A stretch of 39,101 nt of DNA from Mesorhizobium sp. SCN 65-20 (GTDB lineage: Bacteria; Pseudomonadota; Alphaproteobacteria; Rhizobiales; Rhizobiaceae): NCBI GenBank assembly GCA_001724355.1, contig MEEF01000025.1, forward strand, positions 1 through 39,101. The letters are read 5' to 3'. The notes beneath the pieces were generated by a model that was given only the letters and a program-made list of their open reading frames with translations, made no database searches and was not told the origin of the DNA. The position numbers were made by a program, and so were the translations under genes. Below, piece after piece: positions 8,274 to 16,636 of the stretch. The stretch's first letter is position 1. Each line of letters begins with the position of its first letter.

Positions 8274-8753
8274 TCAGCCGATGTGCTTGCGCAAGGTGAG
8301 CGAGGTTGGCCGGTCGTAGCCCTCATGCGCCGTGCGCTCGACCTCGACGAAGCCGAGGCGGGCGAAGGTGGCGTGGTTGTCGAGCAACTCCACCCGCGTC
8401 TGCAGCTCGAGCGCGGGCTTGCCCTGTTCGAGCGCGTGGCGCTCGGCTGCCAGCATCAGCATCCGACCGATCCCGAAGCCGCGACTGCTTTCATCGACCG
8501 CGAGCTTGCCGACATAGAGCGCATCCTGGCGATCGGCTGCGAAGATGCAGCCGACGAGCCGCCCGTCGACAGTGGCGATGAAGCAAGTCTCCTCCCCGGC
8601 CTTGCGGCGCAGTGCCTCGGGCGTGAGCTTGTGCGCCGAGGACGGCGGGTCGATGACGCCGTCCATGTAGGCGAAGGAGCGCATGATGAGGCCGAGCAGG
8701 TCGTCCCATGCCGAAAAATCCCCGGGGAGGCGGGAGACGGTCACGTCGGTCAT
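8274..8753 (-). CDS. GNAT-family N-acetyltransferase
   Basis: This is a 159-residue GCN5-related acetyltransferase. The acetyl-CoA pyrophosphate loop is SSRGFGIGRMLM (about 101-112), preceded by the beta-4 strand LYVGKLAVD. The C-terminal part NHATFARLGFVEVERTAHEGY is typical of GNATs. The acceptor is unknown; single-domain GNATs of this size may act on small molecules, N-termini or antibiotics. The frame is open upstream to 8924, but the ATG at 8753 follows the moeB-like stop by two bases and gives a complete domain, suggesting translational coupling. Confidence 0.87.
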   Translation of the reverse strand: MTDVTVSRLPGDFSAWDDLLGLIMRSFAYMDGVIDPPSSAHKLTPEALRRKAGEETCFIATVDGRLVGCIFAADRQDALYVGKLAVDESSRGFGIGRMLMLAAERHALEQGKPALELQTRVELLDNHATFARLGFVEVERTAHEGYDRPTSLTLRKHIG

Positions 8754-8755
8754 GG

Positions 8756-9514
8756 TCAGGAGGCCTTGTAGCGGACCGTGTCGAATCGGGCGCCAAGTGC
8801 GTCGTAGAGCATCAGACGTCCGACCAGAGGCTCGCCGATGCCGGTGATCAGCTTGATCGCCTCCATCGCCTGGAGCGTTCCGATGACACCGGTCAGCGCA
8901 CCGAGCACGCCGGCGACCGCACACGAAGGCACCAGGCCGGGCGGCGGCGGTTCGGGGAAGAGGTCGCGGTAGGAGGGATTGCGGCGGCCATCCGGGCCGG
9001 TCTCGAAGGGCTTCAGCACGGTGATCGAGCCGTCGAATCGCCCGACCGCGGCATGCACCAGCGGCCGCGCGCGCGCCGCACAGGCATCCGCCACCGCATA
9101 GCGTGTCTCGAAATTGTCCGAACCGTCGACGACCAGATCGTAGGCGGCGACCAGATCGCCGGCATTTGCCTCGGTCAGGCGCAGCTGGTGTAGCTCGACC
9201 GTCACGTGCGGATTGATGCGCCGAATCGTTGCTGCAGCGCTCTCCGCCTTGGAGAGGCCGATCGACTGGGTGTCGTGGATCACCTGGCGCTGCAGGTTGG
9301 ACAGCGACACCTCGTCGTCGTCGACGATTCCGAGCGTGCCGACGCCGGCGGCGGCGAGATATTCGAGCACCGGCGCGCCCAGCCCGCCGGCGCCGATGAC
9401 CAGCACGCGGGCGCGCTTCAGCTTCTGCTGGCCCGGCCCGCCGATCTCCGGCAGCACGATGTGGCGCGCATAGCGTTCGAGTTCTTCGGGGGAGAGGGGA
9501 GCTGCCTGGTTCAT
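8756..9514 (-). CDS. moeB: E1-like adenylyltransferase of the HesA/MoeB/ThiF family
   Basis: This is a 252-residue ubiquitin-activating-type enzyme that would adenylate the C-terminal Gly-Gly of a small sulfur carrier such as MoaD or ThiS. The ATP-binding segment GAGGLGAPVLEYLAAAGVG (about 36-54) and the VDDDEVSLSNLQRQ motif that binds nucleotide and Mg are present. So is the VPSCAVAGVLG active-site region. The two CxxC zinc pairs of E. coli MoeB are absent: PSCAVAG has a single Cys and the C terminus lacks the second pair. Whether it serves MoaD, ThiS or another carrier cannot be told from sequence. An alternative start is the ATG at 9526, twelve bases upstream. It follows recF by about 30 bases in the same operon. 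Confidence 0.88.
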   Translation of the reverse strand: MNQAAPLSPEELERYARHIVLPEIGGPGQQKLKRARVLVIGAGGLGAPVLEYLAAAGVGTLGIVDDDEVSLSNLQRQVIHDTQSIGLSKAESAAATIRRINPHVTVELHQLRLTEANAGDLVAAYDLVVDGSDNFETRYAVADACAARARPLVHAAVGRFDGSITVLKPFETGPDGRRNPSYRDLFPEPPPPGLVPSCAVAGVLGALTGVIGTLQAMEAIKLITGIGEPLVGRLMLYDALGARFDTVRYKAS

Positions 9515-9546
9515 GGCGGCGAGCATATCGCCGCGATGTGCGGATG

Positions 9547-10719
9547 TCAGTCGTCTTCGGTGGGGCGCACGCTGCCGTGGTCGACGGTCAGGAACTGCGC
9601 CTTGCCGGCAAGGCTGGAAAACAGCGCCGGTTCGGTGCCGGTCATGAAGGCCTGGCAGTTGAGGTCTTCGAGGATTGAGAAAAGCGCTGCGCGCCGCCCG
9701 GCGTCGAGATGGGCGGCGATCTCGTCGAGCAGGAGAATCGGTGCAGCGCCCGCCATCTCGCCGGTGAGCCGCGCATGCGAGACGACGATGCCGACCAGCA
9801 GTGCCTTTTGCTCGCCCGTCGAACAGAGTTCGGCCGGCATCGATTTCGGCCGATGTCGGACGACGAGGTCCGAGCGGTGCGGACCCTCGAGTGTACGGCC
9901 GGCTGCGCGGTCGCGTTCGCGGCCCTGCGCGAGCGCCTGGCGGAAGCGCTCTTCCAGGTCGACCGCCGGGATGTCGCCGATGCTTTCCTCCAGCGTGCCG
10001 GACAGCGCCAGTTCCGCCTGGGGGAAGGGGCCGGTCTCCGGCAGGCGGCCGATCATGGCGGTGAGCAGGCGCACCATCTCGACACGGGCGGCAGCGATGG
10101 CTGCACCCGTCTCGGCCATCTGGGTCTCGATCGCCTCGAACCAGGCGCGGTCGCGGCGGTCCTCGGCGAGGAGCCGATTGCGGCCGCGCATCGCCTTTTC
10201 GTAGTCGAGCGCACGCTGCCCGTGGGCCGGGTCGATCGCCAGCACCAACCGGTCGAGGAAGCGGCGGCGGTCGCTGGCCGATCCGGTGAACAGTGAATCC
10301 ATCGATGGCGTGAGCCAGACAACGCGGAGCCATTCGAGCAGTTCGTCCGCCGACTTGGCATTTGCACCGTTGATGCGCACGCGCCTGCCCGCCTCGCCAG
10401 CCTCTGGCGCGGTGCCCGTGCCGATTTCGGCATCGCCGAACGGGCCTTCGATCGCCGCGTGCACGGCAAACGCACCTGAACTGCCTTCGCGCGCCACGTC
10501 CGGGTAGGGTGCGCGCCGCAGGCCACGCCCCGGCGTGAGGAACGATATCGCTTCGAGCAGATTGGTCTTGCCGGCGCCGTTCTCGCCGGTGAAAACCACC
10601 GCGCCCGGCCGAAGGTCGAGCGAGAGCGAGGTATAGTTCCGGAAATCCGTAAGCGTCAGCTTACATATGCGCGTCGAGGGGATGAGCTTCCGCTCGCCCC
10701 CCGGATCTTGGTCTTGCAC
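9547..10719 (-). CDS. recF: DNA replication and repair protein RecF
   Basis: RecF is an ABC-type ATPase that loads RecA at single-strand gaps together with RecO and RecR. The 390-residue sequence shows Walker A GENGAGKT (45-52), the ABC signature STGEQKALL and Walker B PILLLDEIAAHLD. The domain order is the normal one. The start is GTG at 10719; no ATG start lies before the conserved LTLTDFRNY segment. The gene follows dnaN by 13 bases, the classic dnaA-dnaN-recF order, and is followed by the moeB-like gene. Confidence 0.96.
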   Translation of the reverse strand: MQDQDPGGERKLIPSTRICKLTLTDFRNYTSLSLDLRPGAVVFTGENGAGKTNLLEAISFLTPGRGLRRAPYPDVAREGSSGAFAVHAAIEGPFGDAEIGTGTAPEAGEAGRRVRINGANAKSADELLEWLRVVWLTPSMDSLFTGSASDRRRFLDRLVLAIDPAHGQRALDYEKAMRGRNRLLAEDRRDRAWFEAIETQMAETGAAIAAARVEMVRLLTAMIGRLPETGPFPQAELALSGTLEESIGDIPAVDLEERFRQALAQGRERDRAAGRTLEGPHRSDLVVRHRPKSMPAELCSTGEQKALLVGIVVSHARLTGEMAGAAPILLLDEIAAHLDAGRRAALFSILEDLNCQAFMTGTEPALFSSLAGKAQFLTVDHGSVRPTEDD

Positions 10720-10732
10720 GGCCGTCCCGGCG

Positions 10733-11851
10733 CTACACGCGCATCGGCATCAGCACGTAGAGAGCGTTCTCGTCGGCCGTGTCGTGGATGAGCGTGGGCG
10801 ATCCGGCATCCGCCAGCATGAAGCGCGCCTCGCTGCCCGAAAGCTGGGCGGCGACGTCGAGCAGGTACTTGGCGTTGAAGCCGATCTCGATTGGGTCCGA
10901 CGAGTAGTCGGCGGCGAGTTCCTCGGTGGCGCTGCCCGAATCGGGGTTGTTGACGGCAAGCGTCACCTGGCCGTCGGCGATCGACAGCTTCACGGCGCGG
11001 CCGCGTTCGGACGAGATGGTCGAGACGCGGTCGACGGCGGCGGCGAAGCTCTGGCGGTCGATAGTCAGCTTCTTGTCGTTGCCGCTCGGGATGACGCGCT
11101 GATAGTCGGGGAAGGTGCCGTCGATCAGCTTCGAGGTGAGGATCACGCTGCCGATGGTCAGGCGGATCTTGGTGTCGGAGATCTCGGTCGTGACCGAGAC
11201 GTCCGGCGTGTCGAGCAGCTTCTGGATTTCGCTGACGGTCTTGCGCGGGATGATGATGCCCGGCATGCCCTCGGAGCCCGCCGGAGCCTCGACCTCGGCG
11301 CGGGCGAGGCGGTGACCGTCGGTGGCGACGGCGCGCAGCATCAGCTTGTCGCCGCTCTCGATCGTGTGCAGGAAGATGCCGTTGAGATAGTAGCGCGTTT
11401 CCTCGGTCGAGATCGCGAACTGGGTCTTGTCGATCAGGCCCTTGAGCGCCTGGGCGTCGAGCCGGAAGATGTGCGAGAACGAACCGGCCGAGAGCTCGGG
11501 GAAGTCGGACTGCGGCAGGCACTGCAGGCGGAAGCTCGAGCGGCCCGAGATCACGGACATGGCGTTGCCGTCCTCGTCCATCTTCAGCATCACCTCGGCG
11601 CCGTCGGGCAGCTTGCGCACGATGTCGTAGAGCAGGTGGGCGGGAACGGTGGTGGCGCCGGCGCGCTCGACGCTTGCCGGCGTCGCTTCCGAGACCTCGA
11701 GGTCGAGGTCGGTTGCCTTCATCTCGAGGCTCGCGCCGTCGGCCTGCAGCAGCACGTTCGACAGGATCGGGATCGTGTTCCGCCTTTCGACCACGCGGTG
11801 GACGTGGTTGAGCGACTTCAACAGGTTGGAGCGTTCCAGGATTACACGCAT
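10733..11851 (-). CDS. dnaN: DNA polymerase III beta subunit (sliding clamp)
   Basis: DnaN forms the dimeric ring clamp that tethers polymerase III and other enzymes to DNA. The protein is 372 residues with three repeated clamp domains of about 120 residues. Domain 1 begins MRVILERSNLLKSLNHVHRV. The C terminus YVLMPMRV is the usual clamp ending. It lies 201 bases downstream of dnaA and 13 bases upstream of recF. It appears to be the first gene of a five-gene minus-strand operon that ends with a GFA protein. The dnaA-dnaN gap holds a strong stem-loop and a DnaA-box-like sequence, so dnaN may be expressed partly on its own. Confidence 0.98.
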   Translation of the reverse strand: MRVILERSNLLKSLNHVHRVVERRNTIPILSNVLLQADGASLEMKATDLDLEVSEATPASVERAGATTVPAHLLYDIVRKLPDGAEVMLKMDEDGNAMSVISGRSSFRLQCLPQSDFPELSAGSFSHIFRLDAQALKGLIDKTQFAISTEETRYYLNGIFLHTIESGDKLMLRAVATDGHRLARAEVEAPAGSEGMPGIIIPRKTVSEIQKLLDTPDVSVTTEISDTKIRLTIGSVILTSKLIDGTFPDYQRVIPSGNDKKLTIDRQSFAAAVDRVSTISSERGRAVKLSIADGQVTLAVNNPDSGSATEELAADYSSDPIEIGFNAKYLLDVAAQLSGSEARFMLADAGSPTLIHDTADENALYVLMPMRV

Positions 11852-11967
11852 GACGAAACGGGCTCACTATTTGAAGGTGCGGGCTCACGGGCTCGAACTG
11901 CGCCCGGGAAAGCCCGCAACACGATCGGAATACGCCGAGTCTGACAGTAAAAACGGGGGAAAGGCAA

Positions 11968-12001
11968 GCCCGCGCGACGACACGGCAGCCGTTGCGCGGG
12001 C
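11968..12001 (-). terminator. Strong stem-loop between dnaA and dnaN, possible terminator or attenuator
   Basis: GCCCGCGC (11968-11975) pairs with GCGCGGGC (11994-12001), and an inner ACGG/CCGT stem lies within the loop. On the minus strand the hairpin is followed about 16 bases later by TTTTTA. The U-run is too far away for a textbook intrinsic terminator, so partial termination or an mRNA processing element is more likely. Confidence 0.4.
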
Positions 12002-12005
12002 GTTC

Positions 12006-12014
12006 TGGGGATAA
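12006..12014 (-). promoter_or_regulatory. DnaA-box-like 9-mer between dnaA and dnaN
   Basis: On the minus strand this reads TTATCCCCA, one mismatch from the consensus TTATCCACA. It lies just after the dnaA stop and before the stem-loop. A single near-consensus box is weak evidence by itself. Confidence 0.3.
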
Positions 12015-12052
12015 GTCGCAGGCGTCGATCTGCTGCCTGCGCCGGCAAACCG

Positions 12053-13585
12053 TCAGGCCTGGTCGGTGATCAGCCTGCGCAGGAGTTCGAGCTCCTGGGC
12101 CAGCGTGTTGTCGCCGCCCGACAGGTCCTCGATCTTGCGCACCGCATGCAGCACGGTGGTGTGATCGCGGCCGCCGAAACGGCGCCCGATCTCGGGCAGC
12201 GAGCGCGGCGTCATGACCTTCGAAAGGTACATCGCGATCTGGCGCGGCTTGACGATCGTGCGGGTGCGGCGGTTGGACAGAAGCTCCGTCTTCGACACGT
12301 TGTAGTGGCGGGCGACGATGCGCTGGATGTCCTCGATGCGCACCCGCTTCGGCTCGCCCGAGCGGTAGATGTGGCCGAGGATCTCGTCGATGCGCTCGAT
12401 CGAGAGCTGCGGCTCGAAGGACTGGCGGAAGACCAACTGGTTGAACGCGCCTTCCAGCTCGCGGCCGCTGCCGGTCACGGTGCGGGCGACATGCTCGAGC
12501 ACGTCGTCCTGGATGGCGAGGTTCGGGTCATCCGTCTTGGCGCCGGCGTAGCGGATCTTGAGCATGCCCAGGCGCATGCCGAAGTCGGGGGCCGACATTT
12601 CCAGCGCGACGCCGCCATTGAGGCGCGAGCGAACGCGCGGCTCGAGCGATTCCAACTCCGCCGGCGGACGGTCGGCCGCGACCACGACCTGCTTGGCGCT
12701 GTCGAGCAGCATGTTGATGAGATGGCAGAACTCGTGCTGGATCGACTTGCCCTGCAGGAACTGCATGTCGTCGATGATGAGCAGGTCGATGTCGCGCAGC
12801 TGTTCCTTCAGCGTCAGCGCGTTGTTGTCGCGGATGGCCGTCGCAAAGCGCCACATGAAGTATTCGGCCGTCAGGTAGACGACGCGCGACTTCGGGTTCT
12901 GGCGCAGCGACTCGGCTGCGATCGCCTGCAGCAGGTGGGTCTTGCCGAGGCCGACCGTGGCGTGGAGGAACAGCGGATTGAAGCGCGAGTTCTGCTCCGC
13001 CACGGCGCGTGCCGCAGCGAGCGCAACCCGGTTGGACGGGCCCTCGACGAAGGAGTGGAAGGTGTAGCGCGGGTCGAGCGGGGAGCCGAGCACGCTCTGC
13101 TTGAATTCCGGCTCGGCCGTGCCGTTGCGGGCCGGGGCGGGACGCTCGACGCGGCCGGCGGCCACTGTGCTGGTGGAAAGCGCGGACTGGGTCTGGCGGA
13201 CCGGCTTGCGCATTGCCGCCGGGTCGTTCTCGACGTTCGGGCGGGCCACTCGGGTGGCGGTGCGAACGATTACATCGAGTTTCATCAACTCGGCGTCTTC
13301 CTGGCGCCACAGCTCGGAAATGAGATCAACATAGTGGCTGTTGATCCACGAGCGCAGGAAGGCGGTCGGCACCGAAAGGCGCACCACGCCCTTCGAGGCT
13401 TCCGCGAGCTTCATGCGGCCGAACCAGCTTGAGAAGACCTCGCTGCCCAGGCGAACCTGGAGCTGCGTCTTGACCCTGTCGAAAATCTTCTCTGCGGCGG
13501 TGGTTGCAGCCACTTCATTGCCCTCGATCAGTTCGCCGGTAAAAAGAAAGCCCGCTTTTGCTTCGCTTTCGATGCCGCTTTGCAT
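12053..13585 (-). CDS. dnaA: Chromosomal replication initiator protein DnaA
   Basis: DnaA is the AAA+ ATPase that binds DnaA boxes and opens the replication origin; it also acts as a transcription factor. The 510-residue protein has domain I (about 30-110, [27 protein letters not shown]), a linker (about 110-165) and the AAA+ domain. The AAA+ domain has Walker A VGLGKTHL (211-218) and Walker [11 protein letters not shown] (268-277). Domain IV follows, with the DnaA signature [15 protein letters not shown]. The frame is open to 13648, but the ATG at 13585 has AGGGA eight bases upstream and fits homologues. It precedes dnaN and is separated from rpsT by a long leader with a DnaA box and GANTC sites. 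Confidence 0.98.
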   Translation of the reverse strand: MQSGIESEAKAGFLFTGELIEGNEVAATTAAEKIFDRVKTQLQVRLGSEVFSSWFGRMKLAEASKGVVRLSVPTAFLRSWINSHYVDLISELWRQEDAELMKLDVIVRTATRVARPNVENDPAAMRKPVRQTQSALSTSTVAAGRVERPAPARNGTAEPEFKQSVLGSPLDPRYTFHSFVEGPSNRVALAAARAVAEQNSRFNPLFLHATVGLGKTHLLQAIAAESLRQNPKSRVVYLTAEYFMWRFATAIRDNNALTLKEQLRDIDLLIIDDMQFLQGKSIQHEFCHLINMLLDSAKQVVVAADRPPAELESLEPRVRSRLNGGVALEMSAPDFGMRLGMLKIRYAGAKTDDPNLAIQDDVLEHVARTVTGSGRELEGAFNQLVFRQSFEPQLSIERIDEILGHIYRSGEPKRVRIEDIQRIVARHYNVSKTELLSNRRTRTIVKPRQIAMYLSKVMTPRSLPEIGRRFGGRDHTTVLHAVRKIEDLSGGDNTLAQELELLRRLITDQA

Positions 13586-13817
13586 TGTCGCAATCCCTAA
13601 CCTTCGGTCCACGTTATCCCGCGGGAGACGCGCCGCGCGCATCTCCAAGCGGCAAATTCAAATCGGGACGCTTGCCGTCACCGGCTTAGCCCCCAAATCC
13701 TGATCCCCAAGCGCCTCAAGGCAGCCTGAGCTGATGGGCGCTGGGAGGGCAGCAGCGCCAGGCAAATGCACAGTCGCCCGGCAAAGACGCCGGCGCTTCA
13801 CAAGTCACCATGCCGTG

Positions 13818-13826
13818 TTATCCCCA
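13818..13826 (+). promoter_or_regulatory. Near-consensus DnaA box in the dnaA leader
   Basis: TTATCCCCA, an 8 of 9 match to TTATCCACA, followed by CA. It lies about 235 bases upstream of the dnaA start. Confidence 0.4.
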
Positions 13827-13870
13827 CACGCCCCAAGTATATCGAAGAAGGCACACCTCTCCCGAGCGCG

Positions 13871-14132
13871 GAATCTACCCACGCCGAGAATGCCGCCGGT
13901 TTTTATGGCTTGGCAGAGGGCTCAGTGCCCGTCTCTTCGATGGACAGACCTTACAAAAATCGCTGTGGAAAGAGCAAGGGTGGGTCTTACCCAATTTTAA
14001 TGAATCCGGGCGCCTCATGAGCGGATTCAGAGGCCCCCGGAAGCGACGGCGGAGACAAAGCCGTTGTGATTCAAACCCTTTTCCGGGAAGCGAAAAAAAC
14101 CGCGCCTCCCGGGAAAAAATTTTAAAAGAATC
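13871..14132. promoter_or_regulatory. Cluster of five GANTC (CcrM-type) methylation sites upstream of dnaA
   Basis: GANTC occurs at 13871, 14002, 14024, 14068 and 14128, and none is seen elsewhere in the dnaA-rpsT gap. In random sequence of even composition about one per 256 bases is expected. CcrM methylates GANTC in most Alphaproteobacteria, and dnaA transcription depends on methylation state in Caulobacter. The link here is by analogy. Confidence 0.5.
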
Positions 14133-14181
14133 CGCTTGACAGCTACTTGTCCCCCGCGCCTCCGGGGAAGCTTGAACAAGC

Positions 14182-14190
14182 TGTGGATAA
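14182..14190 (-). promoter_or_regulatory. Perfect DnaA box in the dnaA leader
   Basis: The plus strand reads TGTGGATAA, so the minus strand carries an exact TTATCCACA. It lies about 75 bases downstream of the candidate promoter at 14268-14296 and about 600 bases upstream of the dnaA start. This placement would suit autoregulation. Confidence 0.6.
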
Positions 14191-14267
14191 CCATCAGCAA
14201 GTCCATGAAAACAAAGGGAAATTTGTGTCACGGCGAATGTTAACGGAGGCTGCTTGCGGCGGTTGTA

Positions 14268-14296
14268 CTTATAAGAATAACCGCATATGCCGGCAA
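14268..14296 (-). promoter_or_regulatory. Candidate promoter for dnaA
   Basis: On the minus strand TTGCCG (14296-14291) and TATAAG (14273-14268) are separated by 17 bases. The -35 matches 4 of 6 and the -10 matches 5 of 6 consensus bases. It lies after the rpsT terminator and reads toward dnaA. Confidence 0.4.
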
Positions 14297-14367
14297 AGAA
14301 CTTCAGGTCTTTTTTAGTATCCCTGGACCGGTGCGGAAGGGCGTTCCGGGCCTCCCTTCGGGCAAAG

Positions 14368-14396
14368 AAAAACCCGGCTGGTTAGGCCGGGTTTTT
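14368..14396 (-). terminator. Intrinsic terminator of rpsT
   Basis: An 11-bp perfect stem (AAAAACCCGGC / GCCGGGTTTTT) with a 7-base loop lies 25 bases after the rpsT stop. On the minus strand it ends in a GC-rich stem followed by TTTTTCTTT. The symmetry would also let it work in the other direction. Confidence 0.88.
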
Positions 14397-14420
14397 CAGA
14401 ATTCAAATTGTTTGCAAGTC

Positions 14421-14687
14421 TCAGGCCGAGAGGGCCTTGACCCGCTGCGCCAGGCGCGAAACTTTCCGCGAGGCGGTGTTCTTGTGCAGGACACCCTTGG
14501 TGGCGGCGCGCATCAGTTCCGGCTGGGCTGCGACGAAGGCGGCCTGTGCAGCGGCCTTGTCGCCAGAAGCCAGGGCTTCCTCGACCTTGCGGAGGTAGGT
14601 GCGGACGCGCGAACGGCGGTTCTTGTTGACCGCGGTACGAGCGGCAATCTTGCGGGTAGCCTTCTTGGCCGAAGAGGTGTTGGCCAT
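14421..14687 (-). CDS. rpsT: 30S ribosomal protein S20
   Basis: S20 is a small helical protein that binds 16S rRNA early in 30S assembly. The 88-residue protein begins [20 protein letters not shown] and is strongly basic, the normal S20 form. AGAGAGG precedes the ATG by about six bases. It lies between the enoyl-CoA hydratase gene and dnaA, as is common in Rhizobiales, and ends in its own intrinsic terminator. Confidence 0.98.
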   Translation of the reverse strand: MANTSSAKKATRKIAARTAVNKNRRSRVRTYLRKVEEALASGDKAAAQAAFVAAQPELMRAATKGVLHKNTASRKVSRLAQRVKALSA

Positions 14688-14822
14688 GGTGCCTCTCTTT
14701 GATCTCTATGGTGGGCGCGAGCGGGTTCCCGCGGAGCGCAAAAAAAGCTCGGGCGTCCCGGAGGCCGCCTCGGTTGGTGCGGCTTATAGTTCAGCTTGCC
14801 CGTCGCGTCAACGCTGATCCGG

Positions 14823-15596
14823 TCAGCGGTTGCGGAAATTCGCAGACCTTTTCTCGGCGAAGGCGGCCATGCCTTCCTTTTGATCATCGAGCGCGAACAT
14901 CGAATGGAAGACTCGGCGCTCGAAGCGCAGCCCCTCGGCAAGGGTCGTCTCGTAGGAACGATTGACCGCTTCCTTGCACATCATCACGGCCGGCAGCGAG
15001 AAGTCGGCGATCTTGGCGGCGGCCTTCATGGCTTCCTCCAGCAGATCCGCCGCCGGAGCGATCCGCGATACGAGGCCGGCGCGCTCGGCTTCGGCAGCGT
15101 CCATCATCCGACCGGTCAGGCACATGTCCATGGCCTTGGCCTTGCCGACGAAGCGGGTCAGCCGCTGCGAGCCTCCCATGCCGGGCATGACGCCGAGCGT
15201 GATCTCGGGCTGGCCGAATTTGGCGGTGTCGGCGGCGATGATGAAATCGCACATCATGGCGAGTTCGCAGCCGCCGCCCAAGGCATAGCCCGAGACCGCC
15301 GCGATCATCGGCTTGCGGTTGCGGGTGAAGGCTTCCCAGCCGGAGAAGAAGTCTTCGAGATAGGCTTCGACATAGGTCTTGGCCTGCATCTCCTTGATGT
15401 CGGCACCGGCGGCGAACGCCTTTTCCGAGCCGGTGATGACGATGGCGCCAACGCTGTTGTCGGCCTCGAACTCGCCGGTTGCGGCGAGCAGTTCGGCAAG
15501 TACCTGGGAATTGAGCGCGTTGAGCGCCTTCGGGCGGTTGAGCGTGATCAGCCCGACCTTGCCGCGCTTCTCCACGAGGATCGTCTCATAGGCCAT
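14823..15596 (-). CDS. Enoyl-CoA hydratase/isomerase family protein
   Basis: This is a 257-residue crotonase-fold enzyme that hydrates trans-2-enoyl-CoA to 3-hydroxyacyl-CoA, probably the short-chain hydratase of beta-oxidation. Both catalytic glutamates are present: Glu111 in [11 protein letters not shown] and Glu131 in [15 protein letters not shown]. The oxyanion-hole motif AAGADIKEM is at about 62-70. Homologues are often named echA, paaF or fadB1; which pathway it serves cannot be decided here. It lies upstream of rpsT with a 135-base gap and downstream of mutM, with a dispersed palindrome between. Confidence 0.92.
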   Translation of the reverse strand: MAYETILVEKRGKVGLITLNRPKALNALNSQVLAELLAATGEFEADNSVGAIVITGSEKAFAAGADIKEMQAKTYVEAYLEDFFSGWEAFTRNRKPMIAAVSGYALGGGCELAMMCDFIIAADTAKFGQPEITLGVMPGMGGSQRLTRFVGKAKAMDMCLTGRMMDAAEAERAGLVSRIAPAADLLEEAMKAAAKIADFSLPAVMMCKEAVNRSYETTLAEGLRFERRVFHSMFALDDQKEGMAAFAEKRSANFRNR

Positions 15597-15637
15597 TTTG
15601 CGGCTCTCCCTTCCTGCAATGCCGAGCTTCCGGTCTA

Positions 15638-15685
15638 GTGCATGACCCCGAAAATCGGAACCGATTTTCGGAAGGGATCATGCAC
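15638..15685. repeat. Dispersed palindrome of the GCATGATCCCGAAAATCGG type
   Basis: GTGCATGACCCCGAAAATCGG is followed after AA by its imperfect reverse complement, ending GGATCATGCAC. From memory this element is very abundant between genes in Mesorhizobium, Rhizobium and relatives. It lies between mutM and the enoyl-CoA hydratase gene. It would form a long hairpin in RNA from either strand but has no U-run. Confidence 0.75.
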
Positions 15686-15745
15686 AAACTCAAATGGTGT
15701 TGCAGCGTCCTTCTTCGCGCCCAAAAGGCCGCGCGGCGCCGTAGC

Positions 15746-16636
15746 TTACCGCTGGCACTGGCGGCAATGGAAAGTCGACCGCCCGCTCTGGACGATGCGC
15801 TCGACATGGCCGGCACAGTCGGTGTGCGCGCAGGCTTCGCCCTCCCTGTCGTAGACCGAGAAGGAGTGCTGGAAGTAGCCGAGCGAGCCGTCGGTATGAA
15901 CGTAGTCGCGCAGCGAGGAGCCGCCGGCGGCGATCGCCTCGGCAATGACCTCGCGGATCGAGGTGGCGAGCAGTTCGGCGCGTTCGCGGGCGACCTTGCC
16001 CTTGCCGGCGATCGTGCCGGCTGCCCGGGTGGGCGACAGCCCCGCCCGCCACAGCGCCTCGCAGACATAGATGTTGCCGAGGCCTGCGATCAGCCGCTGG
16101 TCGAGCAGCGCGGCCTTGAGCGGGGCCTTCTTGTCGCGGAAGAGCTCAGCCAGGAGCGCGCCGTCGAGGCTGTTGCCGGTCGGCTCGACGCCAAGGCCCG
16201 AGAGCATCGGGTGCACGCCGGCCCCCGGCTCGGCAAACAGCATGAAGCCGAAGCGGCGCGGATCGTTGAAGATGACGCGGGCCGGCTCGCCTCTGGGGTC
16301 CGCGACATGGAAGACGACATGGTCGTGCGCAGCGGCTTTCGAACGCTCGTGATGGAAGGTTCCGGGGGCTGAGCCGTCAGCGTCGGTTTCGATGCGGAAC
16401 GAGCCCGACATGCCGAGGTGGCAGATGAGCATCGGGCCGTCCTCGACGTCGGCGGTGAGGTACTTGGCGCGGCGTCCCAGTGCCGCGATCTTGCGGCCGG
16501 TGAGGCGCTCGGAGAAGCGCTCGGGGAAGGGGAAGCGCAGGTCGGGGCGGCGCGTCTCGACGCGTTCGATCCGCGCGCCCTCTAGCACCGGCTGAAGTCC
16601 GCGCCGGACGGTTTCGACTTCGGGCAGTTCAGGCAT
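15746..16636 (-). CDS. mutM: Formamidopyrimidine-DNA glycosylase (Fpg/MutM)
   Basis: MutM excises 8-oxoguanine and formamidopyrimidines and nicks the abasic site. The 296-residue protein keeps the catalytic N terminus [14 protein letters not shown], where Pro2 forms the Schiff base with DNA and Glu3 assists. It also has the helix-two-turn-helix region ([14 protein letters not shown]) and a C-terminal zinc finger. The first finger pair is spaced C-x4-C (CAHTDC), which I recall as usual in Alphaproteobacteria; the second is CRQC. Its start overlaps the deoB stop by 8 bases, so the two genes are coupled. Confidence 0.97.
   Translation of the reverse strand: MPELPEVETVRRGLQPVLEGARIERVETRRPDLRFPFPERFSERLTGRKIAALGRRAKYLTADVEDGPMLICHLGMSGSFRIETDADGSAPGTFHHERSKAAAHDHVVFHVADPRGEPARVIFNDPRRFGFMLFAEPGAGVHPMLSGLGVEPTGNSLDGALLAELFRDKKAPLKAALLDQRLIAGLGNIYVCEALWRAGLSPTRAAGTIAGKGKVARERAELLATSIREVIAEAIAAGGSSLRDYVHTDGSLGYFQHSFSVYDREGEACAHTDCAGHVERIVQSGRSTFHCRQCQR

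Larger units (their letters stand above)
13586..14367. other. Long gene-free region upstream of dnaA (leader/regulatory region, possible origin-like features)
   Basis: No convincing gene lies in these roughly 780 bases; the short ORFs on both strands have no recognisable domain. The stretch contains a perfect DnaA box at 14182-14190, a near-perfect one at 13818-13826, an A/T-rich tract at 14092-14130 and a candidate minus-strand promoter at 14268-14296. Five GANTC sites lie between 13871 and 14132. If the promoter is right, the dnaA transcript has an untranslated leader of about 675 bases. In several rhizobia the chromosomal origin lies near hemE rather than dnaA, so calling this oriC would be speculation. 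Confidence 0.6.

Noticed and set aside
13734..14231. Several overlapping short open frames in the dnaA-rpsT gap
   Set aside because: They overlap one another in different frames, have no good ribosome binding sites and resemble no known protein.
13586..14420. Chromosomal origin oriC
   Set aside because: Only one perfect and one near-perfect DnaA box are visible, and some rhizobial origins lie near hemE; skew data would be needed.
15638..15685. Intrinsic terminator of mutM
   Set aside because: The stem is long but has no U-run on either strand and matches a dispersed repeat.
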